Notes: a model not told the origin generated them from the letters alone. A DNA stretch of 64,000 bases from Acidisoma sp. PAMC 29798 (GCF_030252425.1 NZ_CP126994.1:372001-436000); one strand, 5' to 3'. Counted from the stretch's first letter, positions 17,713 to 25,985 are shown. Numbers and translations: made by a program.

Positions 17713-18348
17713 CTAGATCGCTTGGCCGCGGAGCCAGGCGGCCCCTTTGACGTAAAGGGCGTCCACCTCGGGCCCGGTCAGGCCGGGCATATCCTTCTTC
17801 ACTGGATAACCAATCCGCGTTTGCAAATAGGCAAGATGCCTGTAGCCAGGTGGAAATTGTTCTAGGAGGGCGAGCTCGAGCGGGGGCACAGCGCCTGGTG
17901 TCACCGGGTCCATCCGGTCCTTCTCGTAGATGGGTTGACGCAGAACGATTCCCCATCTGCCGTTCCTCTTTTCGAGGAAGTCGTAGAATCGGCCTGTGCA
18001 GAGCACGTCGCAGAGCACGCCCTCGACCTCGGCACGCTGCGAAATCGTCATCTTGGTCTGCGACACCGCGCGATCCCCAGCCAGATCAATGGAGATTCCG
18101 CCGAGGAAGTGCAGGATGCTGACACCCTTGGCCCAACCTTCCTTGCTCATGACGATGAACTCGTCGCCCGTACCCTGGGTCCAGGTGGCCATCATGCGTC
18201 CGTCTGGATGCCAAACTCCGCGGAACCGCTCCCAATCGCCAGCATCGCGCCAGATTACCCAGTTCTGCAGCAGCTCGCGGATAGCGACCCGATCCGCAGC
18301 CTCGTGGTCATTGACGAGAACCTGAGCAGGATCACTCACGTCATTCAT
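17713..18348 (-). CDS. SnoaL-like (NTF2-fold) domain protein
   Basis: 211 residues from the ATG at 18348. Residues about 15-150 have the NTF2/SnoaL pattern: helical IRELLQNWVIWRDAGDWERF, then VWHPDGRMMATW, GISIDLAGDRAVSQTKMTI and CTGRFYDFLEKRNGRWGI. The fold hosts small-molecule hydratases, isomerases and the beta subunits of ring-hydroxylating dioxygenases. The C-terminal 60 residues (PGYRHLAYLQTRIGYPV) look family-specific and unassigned. An earlier ATG (18408) would place the dyad at 18368-18379 inside the gene, so I prefer 18348. Its neighbour is the IclR regulator. Function probably catalytic on a lipophilic or aromatic compound; not established. Confidence 0.75.
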   Translation of the reverse strand: MNDVSDPAQVLVNDHEAADRVAIRELLQNWVIWRDAGDWERFRGVWHPDGRMMATWTQGTGDEFIVMSKEGWAKGVSILHFLGGISIDLAGDRAVSQTKMTISQRAEVEGVLCDVLCTGRFYDFLEKRNGRWGIVLRQPIYEKDRMDPVTPGAVPPLELALLEQFPPGYRHLAYLQTRIGYPVKKDMPGLTGPEVDALYVKGAAWLRGQAI

Positions 18349-18367
18349 GAAGGCTCCAACACAGATG

Positions 18368-18473
18368 TGAACTGGTTCATATAAGCGTAACGCCTGGTCA
18401 GGCGTCAAGGCATCACGGTGGGAATGGGTTCTCTTGCAAATGTCGGTGTTAGGTTCGTTTAACTATGCGAACC
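18368..18473. promoter_or_regulatory. Two dyads upstream of the SnoaL-like gene
   Basis: TGAAC-TG-GTTCA lies at 18368-18379, twenty bases before the SnoaL-like start. GGTTCG (18452-18457) and CGAACC (18468-18473) form a second inverted repeat with a 10-base spacer. The first resembles the half-sites at the iclR-type gene start; the second has the GTTCG...CGAAC pattern seen in operators of some IclR-family aromatic-pathway regulators. Confidence 0.45.
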
Positions 18474-18521
18474 GGCCGATTTGACCAAAACTCCCCTTAA
18501 CTGGGTCCTGCCTGGTTCTCG

Positions 18522-18830
18522 GTGCAGGTCGTTACGGTTTTGGGGCATTACGAGACCTCCCAATGCATGGCATTCCGGTCGTCATTCGCCTCCGGGTGGC
18601 CCGTCTGCGATGTCGCGAGGCCTACTTGCGACCAGAAGATATTTGCCGAGCAGCCGGCTGGCTTGGCTGAGCCCCTGCTTCGACATACGCGCCAGGTCAT
18701 CGACATCCTGCAGGCGCTCGGGCATGCCGCAGGTGGCAAGCCCGCTGAACGCATCCTATCGCGGCTCGGTCTTCAGGCCAGCGATGATACCGTTCTGAAC
18801 CATCTCAAACGTCGCGCCCCGCCAGATCAC
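18522..18830 (+). pseudogene. ISL3-family transposase remnant
   Basis: A rightward stretch contains CDQKIFAEQPAGLAEPLLRH, then LQALGHAAGGKPAERILSRL and GLQASDDTVLNHLKRRA. These three segments follow one another as in the N-terminal third of ISL3-family transposases (C-x-x-x-I-F-A-E-x-L-P, A-L-G-x-A-L-G-G-x-x-G-A-R-L, G-x-x-x-S-x-D-T-L-L). The catalytic DDE core is missing, so it is an inactive fragment. No terminal inverted repeats were recognised. Confidence 0.65.
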
Positions 18831-18967
18831 CGCGAGCTTGACCACCCATTCCATGACCGCCCTCCTATGTCGCAGAAAGAAGCGATCGTCCCTGACCCGG
18901 CGTCACTCTGACCAGGATTTTCCCGCTCCCGCACACGGAAGCTTGGTCTTGGTTGTGGTTGCCGCGA

Positions 18968-19567
18968 TCAAGCCGCTTGGCCAGTCAAACATAGTGCTGC
19001 CTGTGCAACGCGCTGAGCGATCCGTTTAGACAGCACCGGGTCTGATACCGCGCGGGCGAGCGTAACCCCCCCGCAGAGCATCGCGAGCAGCACAATTGCC
19101 TGATCCTCTTGCGAGGGGGCGAGGGAGCATGGATCACCGTTCCCGTCCAAGCCCGCAGCAATCTCATCGACAAGGCGATACAACTCTGCCGTATAGGCGC
19201 CTCGCGTTTCATCGTCCGCGCGCATCACGTCAGGGGAGAGGCTCGGCAAGGCACAGCTGTCGCCGAGATCGCAGGTCCGCTTATAACCGAGATAGAAGCC
19301 GACAAATGTCGTCAGCCAGCTTTTCGGCTCGTTGGCTCTGAGCGCCGCAATGCCCTGCCGCAGCTCGTCTAGGCCAGACAACATTGCGGTGCGGAAGGCT
19401 TCCCTCTTGGATTTGAAGTGACCATAGAAAGCGCCATTGGTCACCCCAGCGGCCTTCGTAAAGGCGTCGATGCCAGCGCCTCCGTAACCCTCCTGACGGA
19501 AAACCCTTCCCGCTGCAGCGACGACCTTGGCCTTGGTCTCTTGTTTGTGCTCGGTGCTGTAGCGCAT
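18968..19567 (-). CDS. TetR-family transcriptional regulator
   Basis: 199 residues from the ATG at 19567. The N-terminal DNA-binding domain reads KAKVVAAAGRVFRQEGYGG, then FTKAAGVTNGAFYGHFKSKR, which is typical TetR. The C-terminal ligand domain contains GDSCALPSLSPDVMRADDET and DQAIVLLAMLCGGVTLARAV, as in the AcrR/YcdC-like group that often controls oxidoreductase or efflux genes. The divergently transcribed tautomerase-like gene begins 121 bases away, and the gap contains inverted repeats, so control of that gene is likely. An ATG nine codons earlier is possible but less well placed. Confidence 0.9.
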   Translation of the reverse strand: MRYSTEHKQETKAKVVAAAGRVFRQEGYGGAGIDAFTKAAGVTNGAFYGHFKSKREAFRTAMLSGLDELRQGIAALRANEPKSWLTTFVGFYLGYKRTCDLGDSCALPSLSPDVMRADDETRGAYTAELYRLVDEIAAGLDGNGDPCSLAPSQEDQAIVLLAMLCGGVTLARAVSDPVLSKRIAQRVAQAALCLTGQAA

Positions 19568-19590
19568 GCCCAACCTTATTAAAAGAGGGA

Positions 19591-19650
19591 TCACTCTCTA
19601 TGTCTTGTATAAAGAGTGACCGGTGTTTATAGATAGAGAGCGGTCGGTAT
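19591..19650. promoter_or_regulatory. Divergent tetR/tautomerase control region
   Basis: TCACTCT (19591-19597) and AGAGTGA (19613-19619) form a 7-base inverted repeat. It is followed by GACCG and CGGTC (about 19618-19622 and 19641-19645) around an AT-rich segment. GACCGGT/CGGTCGGT-type half-sites are common TetR operators. Both arms lie between the two divergent genes. Confidence 0.45.
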
Positions 19651-19688
19651 ATATCAGACATCCATTCTGTTCAAATGAGGAGAAGTCC

Positions 19689-20111
19689 ATGCCCATTACG
19701 CTCACGGTGCCCGAAGGTCTCCTGTCGCCAGACGAGCAGGCTGAAGCCTTTGCAGGGCTGACGGACGCGCTCCTAGAGATCGCTGGCCTGACCGGAAACA
19801 CTTTTATGAGGGCCAACATTGTTGGCTCTATCAACGTGCTGCCGAAGGAACATGTGCTTGCTGGCGGCAAGCCGGTTGCAGCGGCTTTTATCGAACTCAA
19901 GTTGCCTGAGATCGCACTTGCAACGCCCGATGAAAAAAGGGCTTTCATCGAGAAGGCAACGGATGTCGTCGAAAGGATTGGCGGCGGACGGCTGAAGCGC
20001 GAGCATATCTGGTCGAATATCGTCTACGCTCCCGAAGGAGCTTGGGGCATTGCGGGACGCAGTTACGGCAGCACCGATCTCGTTGAGGCCATTGCCGGCG
20101 CCACAGCCTAG
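19689..20111 (+). CDS. Tautomerase/MIF-superfamily-like protein
   Basis: 140 residues starting at the ATG at 19689, preceded by GAGGAGAAG. The second residue is proline (MPITLTVPEGLLSPDEQAEA), the position that becomes the catalytic Pro-1 in tautomerases. The length is that of two fused 4-oxalocrotonate-tautomerase-like units or a MIF-like monomer. GRSYGSTDLVEAI closes the protein. Related genes often follow TetR regulators and are annotated as tautomerases of unknown substrate. Cytoplasmic. I am fairly confident of the superfamily but not of the reaction. Confidence 0.7.
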   Translation: MPITLTVPEGLLSPDEQAEAFAGLTDALLEIAGLTGNTFMRANIVGSINVLPKEHVLAGGKPVAAAFIELKLPEIALATPDEKRAFIEKATDVVERIGGGRLKREHIWSNIVYAPEGAWGIAGRSYGSTDLVEAIAGATA

Positions 20112-20197
20112 CGCTCCTCGGGAAAGAGAACGTCTAAAAATCGCCGGGCGCACGGCAAGACTTTTGGCGCGGGCTCGGCCATGTTTTGAGGTTAAAT

Positions 20198-20593
20198 ATG
20201 CAGCTTGCCAACTATCTCTTCTTCACCACGCAATGCGAGGACGCGCTTGCGTTTTACACCGAATGCGGACTCGGCCGCATAACAACACTGATGCGTCATG
20301 GAGACCACGGCATCCCGATAGCCAGCGAGGCGATGAAGGGCAAAGTGATGCACGCCCGCTTCGAAGGACCAGAACTCCTATTCTTTGCATCGGACAATCA
20401 CGACGCGGAACCCATGCGCGGTTCTTCGCATATTCTTATCATGGCCGATCGCCACAGTACTGATGGACTGTTCGTCAAGCTTGCCGCAGGCGGCAATGTG
20501 ACGACGCCTCTCGCGATGCAACCCTGGGGTCGCTACTATGGCAAACTTACCGATCAGTTCGGCGTCCAGTGGATGCTGGACTTTCTTCCATAG
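20198..20593 (+). CDS. VOC (glyoxalase/PhnB-like) family protein
   Basis: 131 residues from the ATG at 20198. QLANYLFFTTQCEDALAFYT is the standard first beta-alpha element of PhnB-like VOC proteins; KVMHARFEGPELLFFASD and the closing WGRYYGKLTDQFGVQWMLDF are equally characteristic. Such proteins are metal-dependent dioxygenases, isomerases or binding proteins, and many PhnB-like members have no proven activity. It lies 86 bases after the tautomerase-like gene on the same strand and may share its transcript. A GTG/ATG four codons upstream is possible. Confidence 0.85.
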   Translation: MQLANYLFFTTQCEDALAFYTECGLGRITTLMRHGDHGIPIASEAMKGKVMHARFEGPELLFFASDNHDAEPMRGSSHILIMADRHSTDGLFVKLAAGGNVTTPLAMQPWGRYYGKLTDQFGVQWMLDFLP

Positions 20594-20987
20594 CCGAGGT
20601 TTCATGGGTGGAAACCTGCTGGCGTTCCATTTGCGTCGCAGGCGAACGGAGTGAGATTGGAACGGCTGGCGCGATACGTCAGTCAGAGAAAACCTAAATG
20701 TGGACGTAACGCGACGACAAGGCGTCTATGACGGGCTTTCTGGGACCGGAGGGTGGACGTCGCGATGCGGGGGCCTCGGCTCCTTAGCGACGCGATCTCC
20801 GACAACGAGTTCTGCGGCGGACCGCACGACGACTCGTCGAAGCCACCTCGCTTCGACTTCGCCATCACCGCCGTATCGTGGTTCACGGCACTAATTCGAT
20901 GGTCCTGTGCAAGGACGGTCGCGTGATCCTCGACGGCATCTACGTTAAGACGACCAGATAGACACTCCTGCGCTGGGAAACGAGCTT
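20594..20987. other. Gap without a supported gene
   Basis: 394 bases. Short protein-like scraps can be read in different frames (for example DAISDNEFCGGPHDDSS near 20790-20850 and CKDGRVILDGIYVK near 20910-20955). This would fit an eroded gene with frameshifts, but none exceeds about 60 codons and I recognise no family. No repeats or terminator were seen. Confidence 0.35.
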
Positions 20988-21536
20988 ATGGTGACGCGAT
21001 CCTTACTTGCCTGCTGCTACCACGACCTCAAGGTGTGTGGCGCCTATCTCTCGAACGCAGTAGCGCGTGGAGGTCGATTGAGAATTTCGTCGATGCTTTT
21101 GGCCGTGATTTGTGGGTTGCTCCAAACCGACCCAGCATTTGCGAGTGGTTTGCTGCCATCCGTACCGATCACGGCTGGCCCCTTCCCGAATTTCGTCGGG
21201 TGCCTGAACTATGTTGAGGCGACATATCGACGACAGGTGGCCATGGCCATGCCCAAACCCTTGAGGAGTCCACATGGGGGAACTCATCAAACGATTCTTT
21301 CGACGAAAGGGGTTGTTCGAGACGTGGGCGAACGGGCCACCTACAATTCCGAAATCGGACATGTAAACCGGGCTGTCGACATCAACTTTCGTCTGATAGT
21401 CACAAGCTATGACTGGGAGCGTTATACTCTCAGTTGCCAGGGTGCAGTCTTCACCGGCTCGCAACAAAACGGCTACGCCTCCCAAGGTACTGAGCCAATT
21501 CCTCCGGGCAAACCTTTGGTGGTTCCGTCGCAATGA
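20988..21536 (+). CDS. Hypothetical exported protein
   Basis: 182 residues if started at 20988; a methionine at 21093 would put a signal-like segment at the N-terminus (MLLAVICGLLQTDPAFASG, cleavage after AFA). The remainder is short, with CLNYVEATYRRQ and a closing proline-rich EPIPPGKPLVVPSQ. I recognise no family. The stop overlaps ATGATC in another frame, and a second hypothetical gene in the same phase begins at 21669. The two could be halves of one interrupted gene. Likely periplasmic if the signal is real. Confidence 0.5.
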   Translation: MVTRSLLACCYHDLKVCGAYLSNAVARGGRLRISSMLLAVICGLLQTDPAFASGLLPSVPITAGPFPNFVGCLNYVEATYRRQVAMAMPKPLRSPHGGTHQTILSTKGVVRDVGERATYNSEIGHVNRAVDINFRLIVTSYDWERYTLSCQGAVFTGSQQNGYASQGTEPIPPGKPLVVPSQ

Positions 21537-21668
21537 TCCCTTACCCCTCCGTGCCAATGAAGATGAGACATCGACGCTCCGGAAGTTCACCCCTGAGGGC
21601 GCAGGTAAAACATCGACCCGGCGGCAAGATCACTATCATCTTCGCGCCAGATGTCGTGACCACCACCG

Positions 21669-22253
21669 ATGCAAGGTCAGTGCCTCGTGCGGGGAGGGGG
21701 TCGATATGGCTTCACTATACCAGATGGAATGCGCCGTGAGAGTCTATTGGCTTACAGTCTTCGCTATGACAGCGGCAACGCTTCCATCCTGATCCAGACG
21801 GCCTTGCGGCAGCGGCGCTTCGCCGCGCAATTCACAGGCGGCACTTTCGCAGGCTTCGCCACGTCCTGCGATTTTTTCCCAGACAACAGTTCCGACAACA
21901 GTGGTGAATATCAATGTTTCGCCACACATCACTTTCAGAACAATAGTCGCATTTGCAGTCAGGGGCTGGATTGGGCGACGTACCGGACCTATTCCTCCGG
22001 CAGCGTTGCGGATGTCACCGAGGGGAAGCCGAAGCTCGTCGCGACCTGCGCAGATGATGACTGCGGAGACGACGACACCGGCGCCGGCGCCCGTTGGAAC
22101 CTCCATCCTGAAACGGCAAACGGCAAAGCCTTCCCGCATTCACTACCCCAGTTGGATGCCGAGGCGATGGATTCGATGACCGACGATCAGCCGTCCTGGC
22201 TGAAGACCTGCCTTACAGATCAGAACTTTCCGCAATCAGGGCCGCCAAAGTGA
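21669..22253 (+). CDS. Hypothetical protein, possibly the 3' half of a split gene
   Basis: 194 residues, coding-like throughout (YGFTIPDGMRRESLLAYSLR, FAAQFTGGTFAGFATSCDFF, then an acidic DDDCGDDDTGAG stretch). Several cysteines and no transmembrane segment suggest an extracytoplasmic domain, but no signal peptide is present. It shares reading phase with the hypothetical exported gene that ends at 21536. The intervening 130 bases carry a coding-like stretch in a different phase (KHRPGGKITIIFAPDVVTTT). A frameshifted single gene is therefore plausible. No family recognised. Confidence 0.45.
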   Translation: MQGQCLVRGGGRYGFTIPDGMRRESLLAYSLRYDSGNASILIQTALRQRRFAAQFTGGTFAGFATSCDFFPDNSSDNSGEYQCFATHHFQNNSRICSQGLDWATYRTYSSGSVADVTEGKPKLVATCADDDCGDDDTGAGARWNLHPETANGKAFPHSLPQLDAEAMDSMTDDQPSWLKTCLTDQNFPQSGPPK

Positions 22254-22405
22254 TGTGGATGAGCCGAGCTGGAACTCGACCCGCGGCAACGGCACGCTGC
22301 GACATCTTCCGAGCCTCGCAAACGTCGCTCAATAACCCATCGTCTTGGGAGAACTTCGAAACCTTGGGATGCGCCGGCTCGTTTGATGATTTGCACCATC
22401 AACAT
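22254..22405 (-). pseudogene. IS5-family (IS427-like) transposase C-terminal remnant
   Basis: On the minus strand VQIIKRAGASQGFEVLPRRW followed by VIER matches the C-terminal signature of IS5/IS427 transposases (F-x-V-L-P-R-R-W-V-V-E-R-T-F-A-W-L). Immediately after, the continuation TFARLGRCRS is found in a neighbouring frame, so the fragment is frameshifted as well as truncated. No inverted repeats were identified. It marks past insertion activity in this hypothetical-gene region. Confidence 0.65.
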
Positions 22406-22550
22406 CCAAAAGCCCGCTGGGTGTGACGCCGCTTGTTACGACCATCGCCACCATCAGCGAAGATAGGCCGCAGCCAGGGATGGAGCCTGCGAATGGAAGC
22501 CAGTAACGTCACAGCGGCCTGCCGCCCAGCCTTCGCATGCGACGCCCTCC
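22254..22550. other. Gap with IS remnant and nothing else recognised
   Basis: 297 bases between the hypothetical gene and the TPR gene. The left half holds a decayed IS5-family transposase end. The right half shows nothing I can assign. Confidence 0.4.
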
Positions 22551-23669
22551 CTACTGCACTCCATCGATGGCCTTCTGAATATTGTCGCGGCGCGGGGCAT
22601 CTGCGGGCGCCAAGACAAGTGATTCCCGAAAATCTGCTAATGCCGCGGCCTTGTTGGACTCATTTTGGTATATTTCACCCCGTACAAAATACGAAATATA
22701 CGTGCGGTCGCCGAGCTGAATGGCCTTGTTGAGATCCGCAAGGGCAAGAGCGTATTTGCCAGTATGAAGATAGGCGACTCCTCGGTTTGTATAGGCGAAG
22801 GCGTAGTCTGGATTGATGGCAATATCCTGGGTCGAGATGACAACTGCTTTATCATACTGCATGGTGACGTTGTAAGCATCCCCTAGGTCGCCCAAAGCTC
22901 TTGCATTATGTGGATCCAGCTGAAGCGCCTTGGTAAGATCGTCCATCCCTGTCTGATAGTGTCCGATGTTCATGGAGTCACTGGCACGCTCGATGTAGAT
23001 GACGACAAAACTCTGCCTGAGGACCGCAGCTAGGCTCGGTTTTAGAGAGATGGCCTTGTTGAAATCGGCCAAGGCCAGATCGTATTTCTTCTCATCCATA
23101 TAACCGTGGCCGCGACCGGCATAGGCCTCGGCATACGTCGGTAGAATCTCAATTGCTTTCGTCATATAGGCGATCCGGGCATCATGGTCGCCGTTCCGGT
23201 CGGCCAGCGTACCAAGCAGGAGATATGAATCGGGATGAGAGTTGGGATTTAGTCTGATTGTTTTCTTCGCATCCGCAACCGCCGTGTCATACTGGCCGAT
23301 GCTGAACTCGACGTCGGATCGGCCTCGGTAGGCGTCATCAGAGTTAGGATCGAAGGTCAGGGCTTTATTGAAGTATTCCGCAGCTTGGTCGTAGTGCTGG
23401 TCGTCTAAAGAAGAAAATCCCATAGAAGCGTAGGCGGCAGCACGATTCTGTGGCGATTGAGATCGATCCTGAATGATTGCCTGACAGCCTAAAATGGCAA
23501 TGTCGACATCGGGATTGTTCTCGCACTGGTTTAAAGAGTCGGCCGGCTTTGGCTCTGTCAGCGGCGTTTGTGCTGCCGCACAACCAGCGCCGACAACAGC
23601 GAAAGAAATTAAGCAGAAAAGACCTATCCATCGCTTTGAATATAACGTCACGGGACGCTCGCCGCCCAT
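22551..23669 (-). CDS. TPR-repeat exported protein
   Basis: 372 residues. A basic start and hydrophobic stretch (WIGLFCLISFAVVGAGCAAA) indicate export; the cysteine could be lipidated, although the residue at -3 is glycine rather than the usual leucine, so a standard signal peptide is equally possible. The rest is an array of about seven tetratricopeptide repeats, for example AEYFNKALTFDPNSDDAYRG, LADFNKAISLKPSL and LADLNKAIQLGDRTYISYFV. TPRs are protein-interaction scaffolds. The start overlaps the end of the preceding gene by 22 bases; a GTG at 23651 would give a neat GTGA overlap. Confidence 0.85.
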   Translation of the reverse strand: MGGERPVTLYSKRWIGLFCLISFAVVGAGCAAAQTPLTEPKPADSLNQCENNPDVDIAILGCQAIIQDRSQSPQNRAAAYASMGFSSLDDQHYDQAAEYFNKALTFDPNSDDAYRGRSDVEFSIGQYDTAVADAKKTIRLNPNSHPDSYLLLGTLADRNGDHDARIAYMTKAIEILPTYAEAYAGRGHGYMDEKKYDLALADFNKAISLKPSLAAVLRQSFVVIYIERASDSMNIGHYQTGMDDLTKALQLDPHNARALGDLGDAYNVTMQYDKAVVISTQDIAINPDYAFAYTNRGVAYLHTGKYALALADLNKAIQLGDRTYISYFVRGEIYQNESNKAAALADFRESLVLAPADAPRRDNIQKAIDGVQ

Positions 23670-24259
23670 TCTTTAAGAATGCTCTGATTGAGCGTTATAC
23701 TGAAACCAATGAGTGCGTTGGAAACGTCGCTACCGACGCTGTTGATCCAGGCGCCAGCGATCGTTGCGGAGTCCTTGGACTCTCCCGCATGGTCGTAGAA
23801 TGATTTTGTGTATAGAAGGCAAAAGCCGGTCTGATTCGCCAGAACAAAACGTGAGAAATTGATGTCGGTCGAGGAAGGCGCGCCTTGTCCGGCGACGAGG
23901 AAGCATTCGCCACGAAAGTCGGCGCTGGGTGGAGCGTCTTTGTCGGTAAATACAACGCTTCCTGGTTTCTTGAAGCTTGCGGCGACAAGATCCTTCTTGG
24001 CATGAAGCTGATCGTAGCTGGACACGTCCTTGTACGATATGACCGAGAAACTTTCCGTCCCTGCGTCAGAATCTGGCTGATTCGGTAACAAGAATACAAA
24101 AGCTGTATCGCCCGCTTCGACAGTCCGCAGGACGTAACTCTTGTTCATGAAGGTCAATGTTGGGATGGTATTCGCCCCACACTCCCGCATAGTGACAACA
24201 AGCGCCGCGCCCAGACTGATGCCGCCCGCAATCATGAAGTTTCTACGTTTCAAATCCAT
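23648..24259 (-). CDS. Hypothetical protein with Tat-like signal
   Basis: 203 residues. The N-terminus KRRNFMIAGGISLGAALVV has twin arginines followed by a hydrophobic segment, resembling a Tat signal or an N-terminal membrane anchor. The remainder (TFMNKSYVLRTVEAGDTAFV, FSRFVLANQTGFCLLYTKSF) is unrecognised and probably globular. It is co-oriented and overlapping with the TPR gene and 67 bases downstream of the Sel1-repeat gene, so the three probably form an envelope-associated operon. Confidence 0.6.
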   Translation of the reverse strand: MDLKRRNFMIAGGISLGAALVVTMRECGANTIPTLTFMNKSYVLRTVEAGDTAFVFLLPNQPDSDAGTESFSVISYKDVSSYDQLHAKKDLVAASFKKPGSVVFTDKDAPPSADFRGECFLVAGQGAPSSTDINFSRFVLANQTGFCLLYTKSFYDHAGESKDSATIAGAWINSVGSDVSNALIGFSITLNQSILKEWAASVP

Positions 24260-24326
24260 ACTAGCCTCCTCCTTCGCGGCGGCCCAAGGGAGGCCGCTCG
24301 CAGATCAGCCTTAGCGGGGCTAAGGA

Positions 24327-25451
24327 TCATTCACCTTGTTGCTGCTGCTGCTCGTCCTGTTCCTGTTCCTGCTGCTGTTGCTCTTGTTGCTGTTGGTATT
24401 GCTCCTCCTGTTGTTGCTGCTGCGCGGCGGCAGCCGCATTCTGCTGGTCCCACCATTCCTGTTGCTGCCTCTGCTGCTGTTCCTGCTGTTGCTGGTACTG
24501 TTCCTGCTGTATCTGCTGTTGCTGCGCATCGCTATCATCCTGTTGGTTCTGATCGGACGACGGTGCAGGATTGTTTGGGTAATAAGCGGGTTGGGAAGGA
24601 GCTTGGCTTGGACCGGCAAGGGTTTTCAAGTTGCTTTGTGCAGCGACATTCCCCTGCGCGGCCGCTTTCTCGTACCAAGCAATGGCTGTAGGTAGGCTTT
24701 GCGCGACACCTTGACCATGCTCGTACAATAGCCCGAGATTATTTTGCGCATTGGCATCACCTTGATTGGCAGCCTGAGTGAGCAAAGCTGCGGCCTGCGC
24801 ATAATCCTGCTTCACGCCCTGTCCGTTCTCGTACATTATCGCAAGGTTGGTTTGTGCCATCGGGTCGCCGTTGGCGGCGGACTTCTCATACAAGGCAACG
24901 GCTTTCATGTTGTTCCGCGCTACGCCCTGTCCGTTATTATACATAAAGGCGAGGTTGTAGCCGGCGTCCAGGTTGCCTTGATCTACGGCTTTCTGCCACC
25001 AGTATGCAGCTTTCCCGTAGTCTCTCGCCTCACCTTCGCCCTTGTAATAGGCGTAACCCAGAGAGTACAGCCCCTTCGAATCTCCGGCATCCGCGGCTTT
25101 CTTATACCAAACAACTGATGTCGCTAAATCCTTCGTGACGCCCGTTCCGTAATAATAATCATCCCCCACGTCTCTTTCAGACTTCACATTCCCCTGTTGC
25201 GCGGCTTTGACAAACCAGGCGTGAGCATCGGTGTAATCCTTAGCTGAGAAATAATACCGCCCGAGTTGGTGTTCTGCCTCCGGGTCTCCGGATTGGGCCG
25301 CGACCTGTAAGGCGGCGAGGTCTTTTGCGGACAGGGTCGGCGTGTTCGTTTTTGCGCTGGACGATCCTGTCTGCGGTGGCAATTGGCATCCCGTGATCGT
25401 TATGAGAGCACAACCGCAGGCGGCTGCCGCAAAGCGAAGGCGGATAGTCAT
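24327..25451 (-). CDS. Sel1-repeat lipoprotein with glutamine-rich C-terminal tail
   Basis: 374 residues from the ATG at 25451, preceded by AGGAGATC. A lipoprotein signal is clear (CALITITGC, lipobox ITGC). Residues about 45-275 contain six or seven Sel1-like repeats, such as LGYAYYKGEGEARDYGKAAY and LAIMYENGQGVKQDYAQAAA. The last roughly 90 residues are dominated by glutamine with glutamate, asparagine and tyrosine, encoded by CAG/CAA runs. Sel1 lipoproteins usually scaffold envelope or signalling complexes. The glutamine tail is unusual and likely disordered. It is the first gene of the leftward trio with the Tat-signal and TPR proteins. Confidence 0.9.
   Translation of the reverse strand: MTIRLRFAAAACGCALITITGCQLPPQTGSSSAKTNTPTLSAKDLAALQVAAQSGDPEAEHQLGRYYFSAKDYTDAHAWFVKAAQQGNVKSERDVGDDYYYGTGVTKDLATSVVWYKKAADAGDSKGLYSLGYAYYKGEGEARDYGKAAYWWQKAVDQGNLDAGYNLAFMYNNGQGVARNNMKAVALYEKSAANGDPMAQTNLAIMYENGQGVKQDYAQAAALLTQAANQGDANAQNNLGLLYEHGQGVAQSLPTAIAWYEKAAAQGNVAAQSNLKTLAGPSQAPSQPAYYPNNPAPSSDQNQQDDSDAQQQQIQQEQYQQQQEQQQRQQQEWWDQQNAAAAAQQQQQEEQYQQQQEQQQQEQEQDEQQQQQGE
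24330..24540 (-). repeat. CAG/CAA-rich low-complexity tract
   Basis: Imperfect trinucleotide repetition (plus strand reads as CTG/TTG runs) encodes the polyglutamine tail of the Sel1-repeat lipoprotein. The tract mixes CAG and CAA codons with occasional GAG, TAC and AAC. It is a candidate for slippage-driven length variation between strains. Confidence 0.85.
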
Positions 25452-25985
25452 AGTGATCTCCTGCCGTTGGCGTCGGTATAGACTGCAAAGGAAATACAAT
25501 CGGATCGTTCCTATAAAATGGTGGCCGCGTAGAAACGTCAACCGCTCCGGAGCAAGGTTTGTTAAGCCGCGACAGAACTAATCGGCAATCAAAGTCATTC
25601 ACCGCGTGAGGCTTCCGAGACAATATTTGTAGTTCATGGCTCCCCCGTAGTAGATGATCGCTTATCCTCTGGAACACCCGTTTGATTGATAGAGATCACG
25701 CCCAATGACAAGGGCACCGATCGCCGACAGCCTGGGCAGCCATAAGAGCAAGGCCGCTCGTCAGGCAATCTGCAACACCGGTGAGCGCCTGTGTTTCTGC
25801 CAGTAATCGCCCACCTGAACCCGAGCGAGCAGGCTTTCGGCAAACCCAACACTGCGCTGAAAGCCGCCGCGAGAAGCGTAGAGACCGTTTTTTGACACCA
25901 TGTCCTCACTGCCCAAAACTACACGCCAGTGCCGCTCTAGTAGAGCACCTAGGAATTAGAACGTCGTGAAGATACGCTGTAGAAA
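25452..25985. other. Gap upstream of the Ter-type cluster
   Basis: 534 bases between divergent genes. Weak open frames exist on both strands; one leftward frame near 25634-25909 has a hydrophobic start (STLLAAAFSAVLGLPKA), but codon use is not convincing and no family is recognised. Probably regulatory or eroded sequence. Confidence 0.35.

Noticed and set aside
24336-24695. A leucine-rich, membrane-like frame on the plus strand
   Set aside because: It is the complement of the glutamine-codon tract; leucine runs arise because CTG/TTG is the reverse complement of CAG/CAA.
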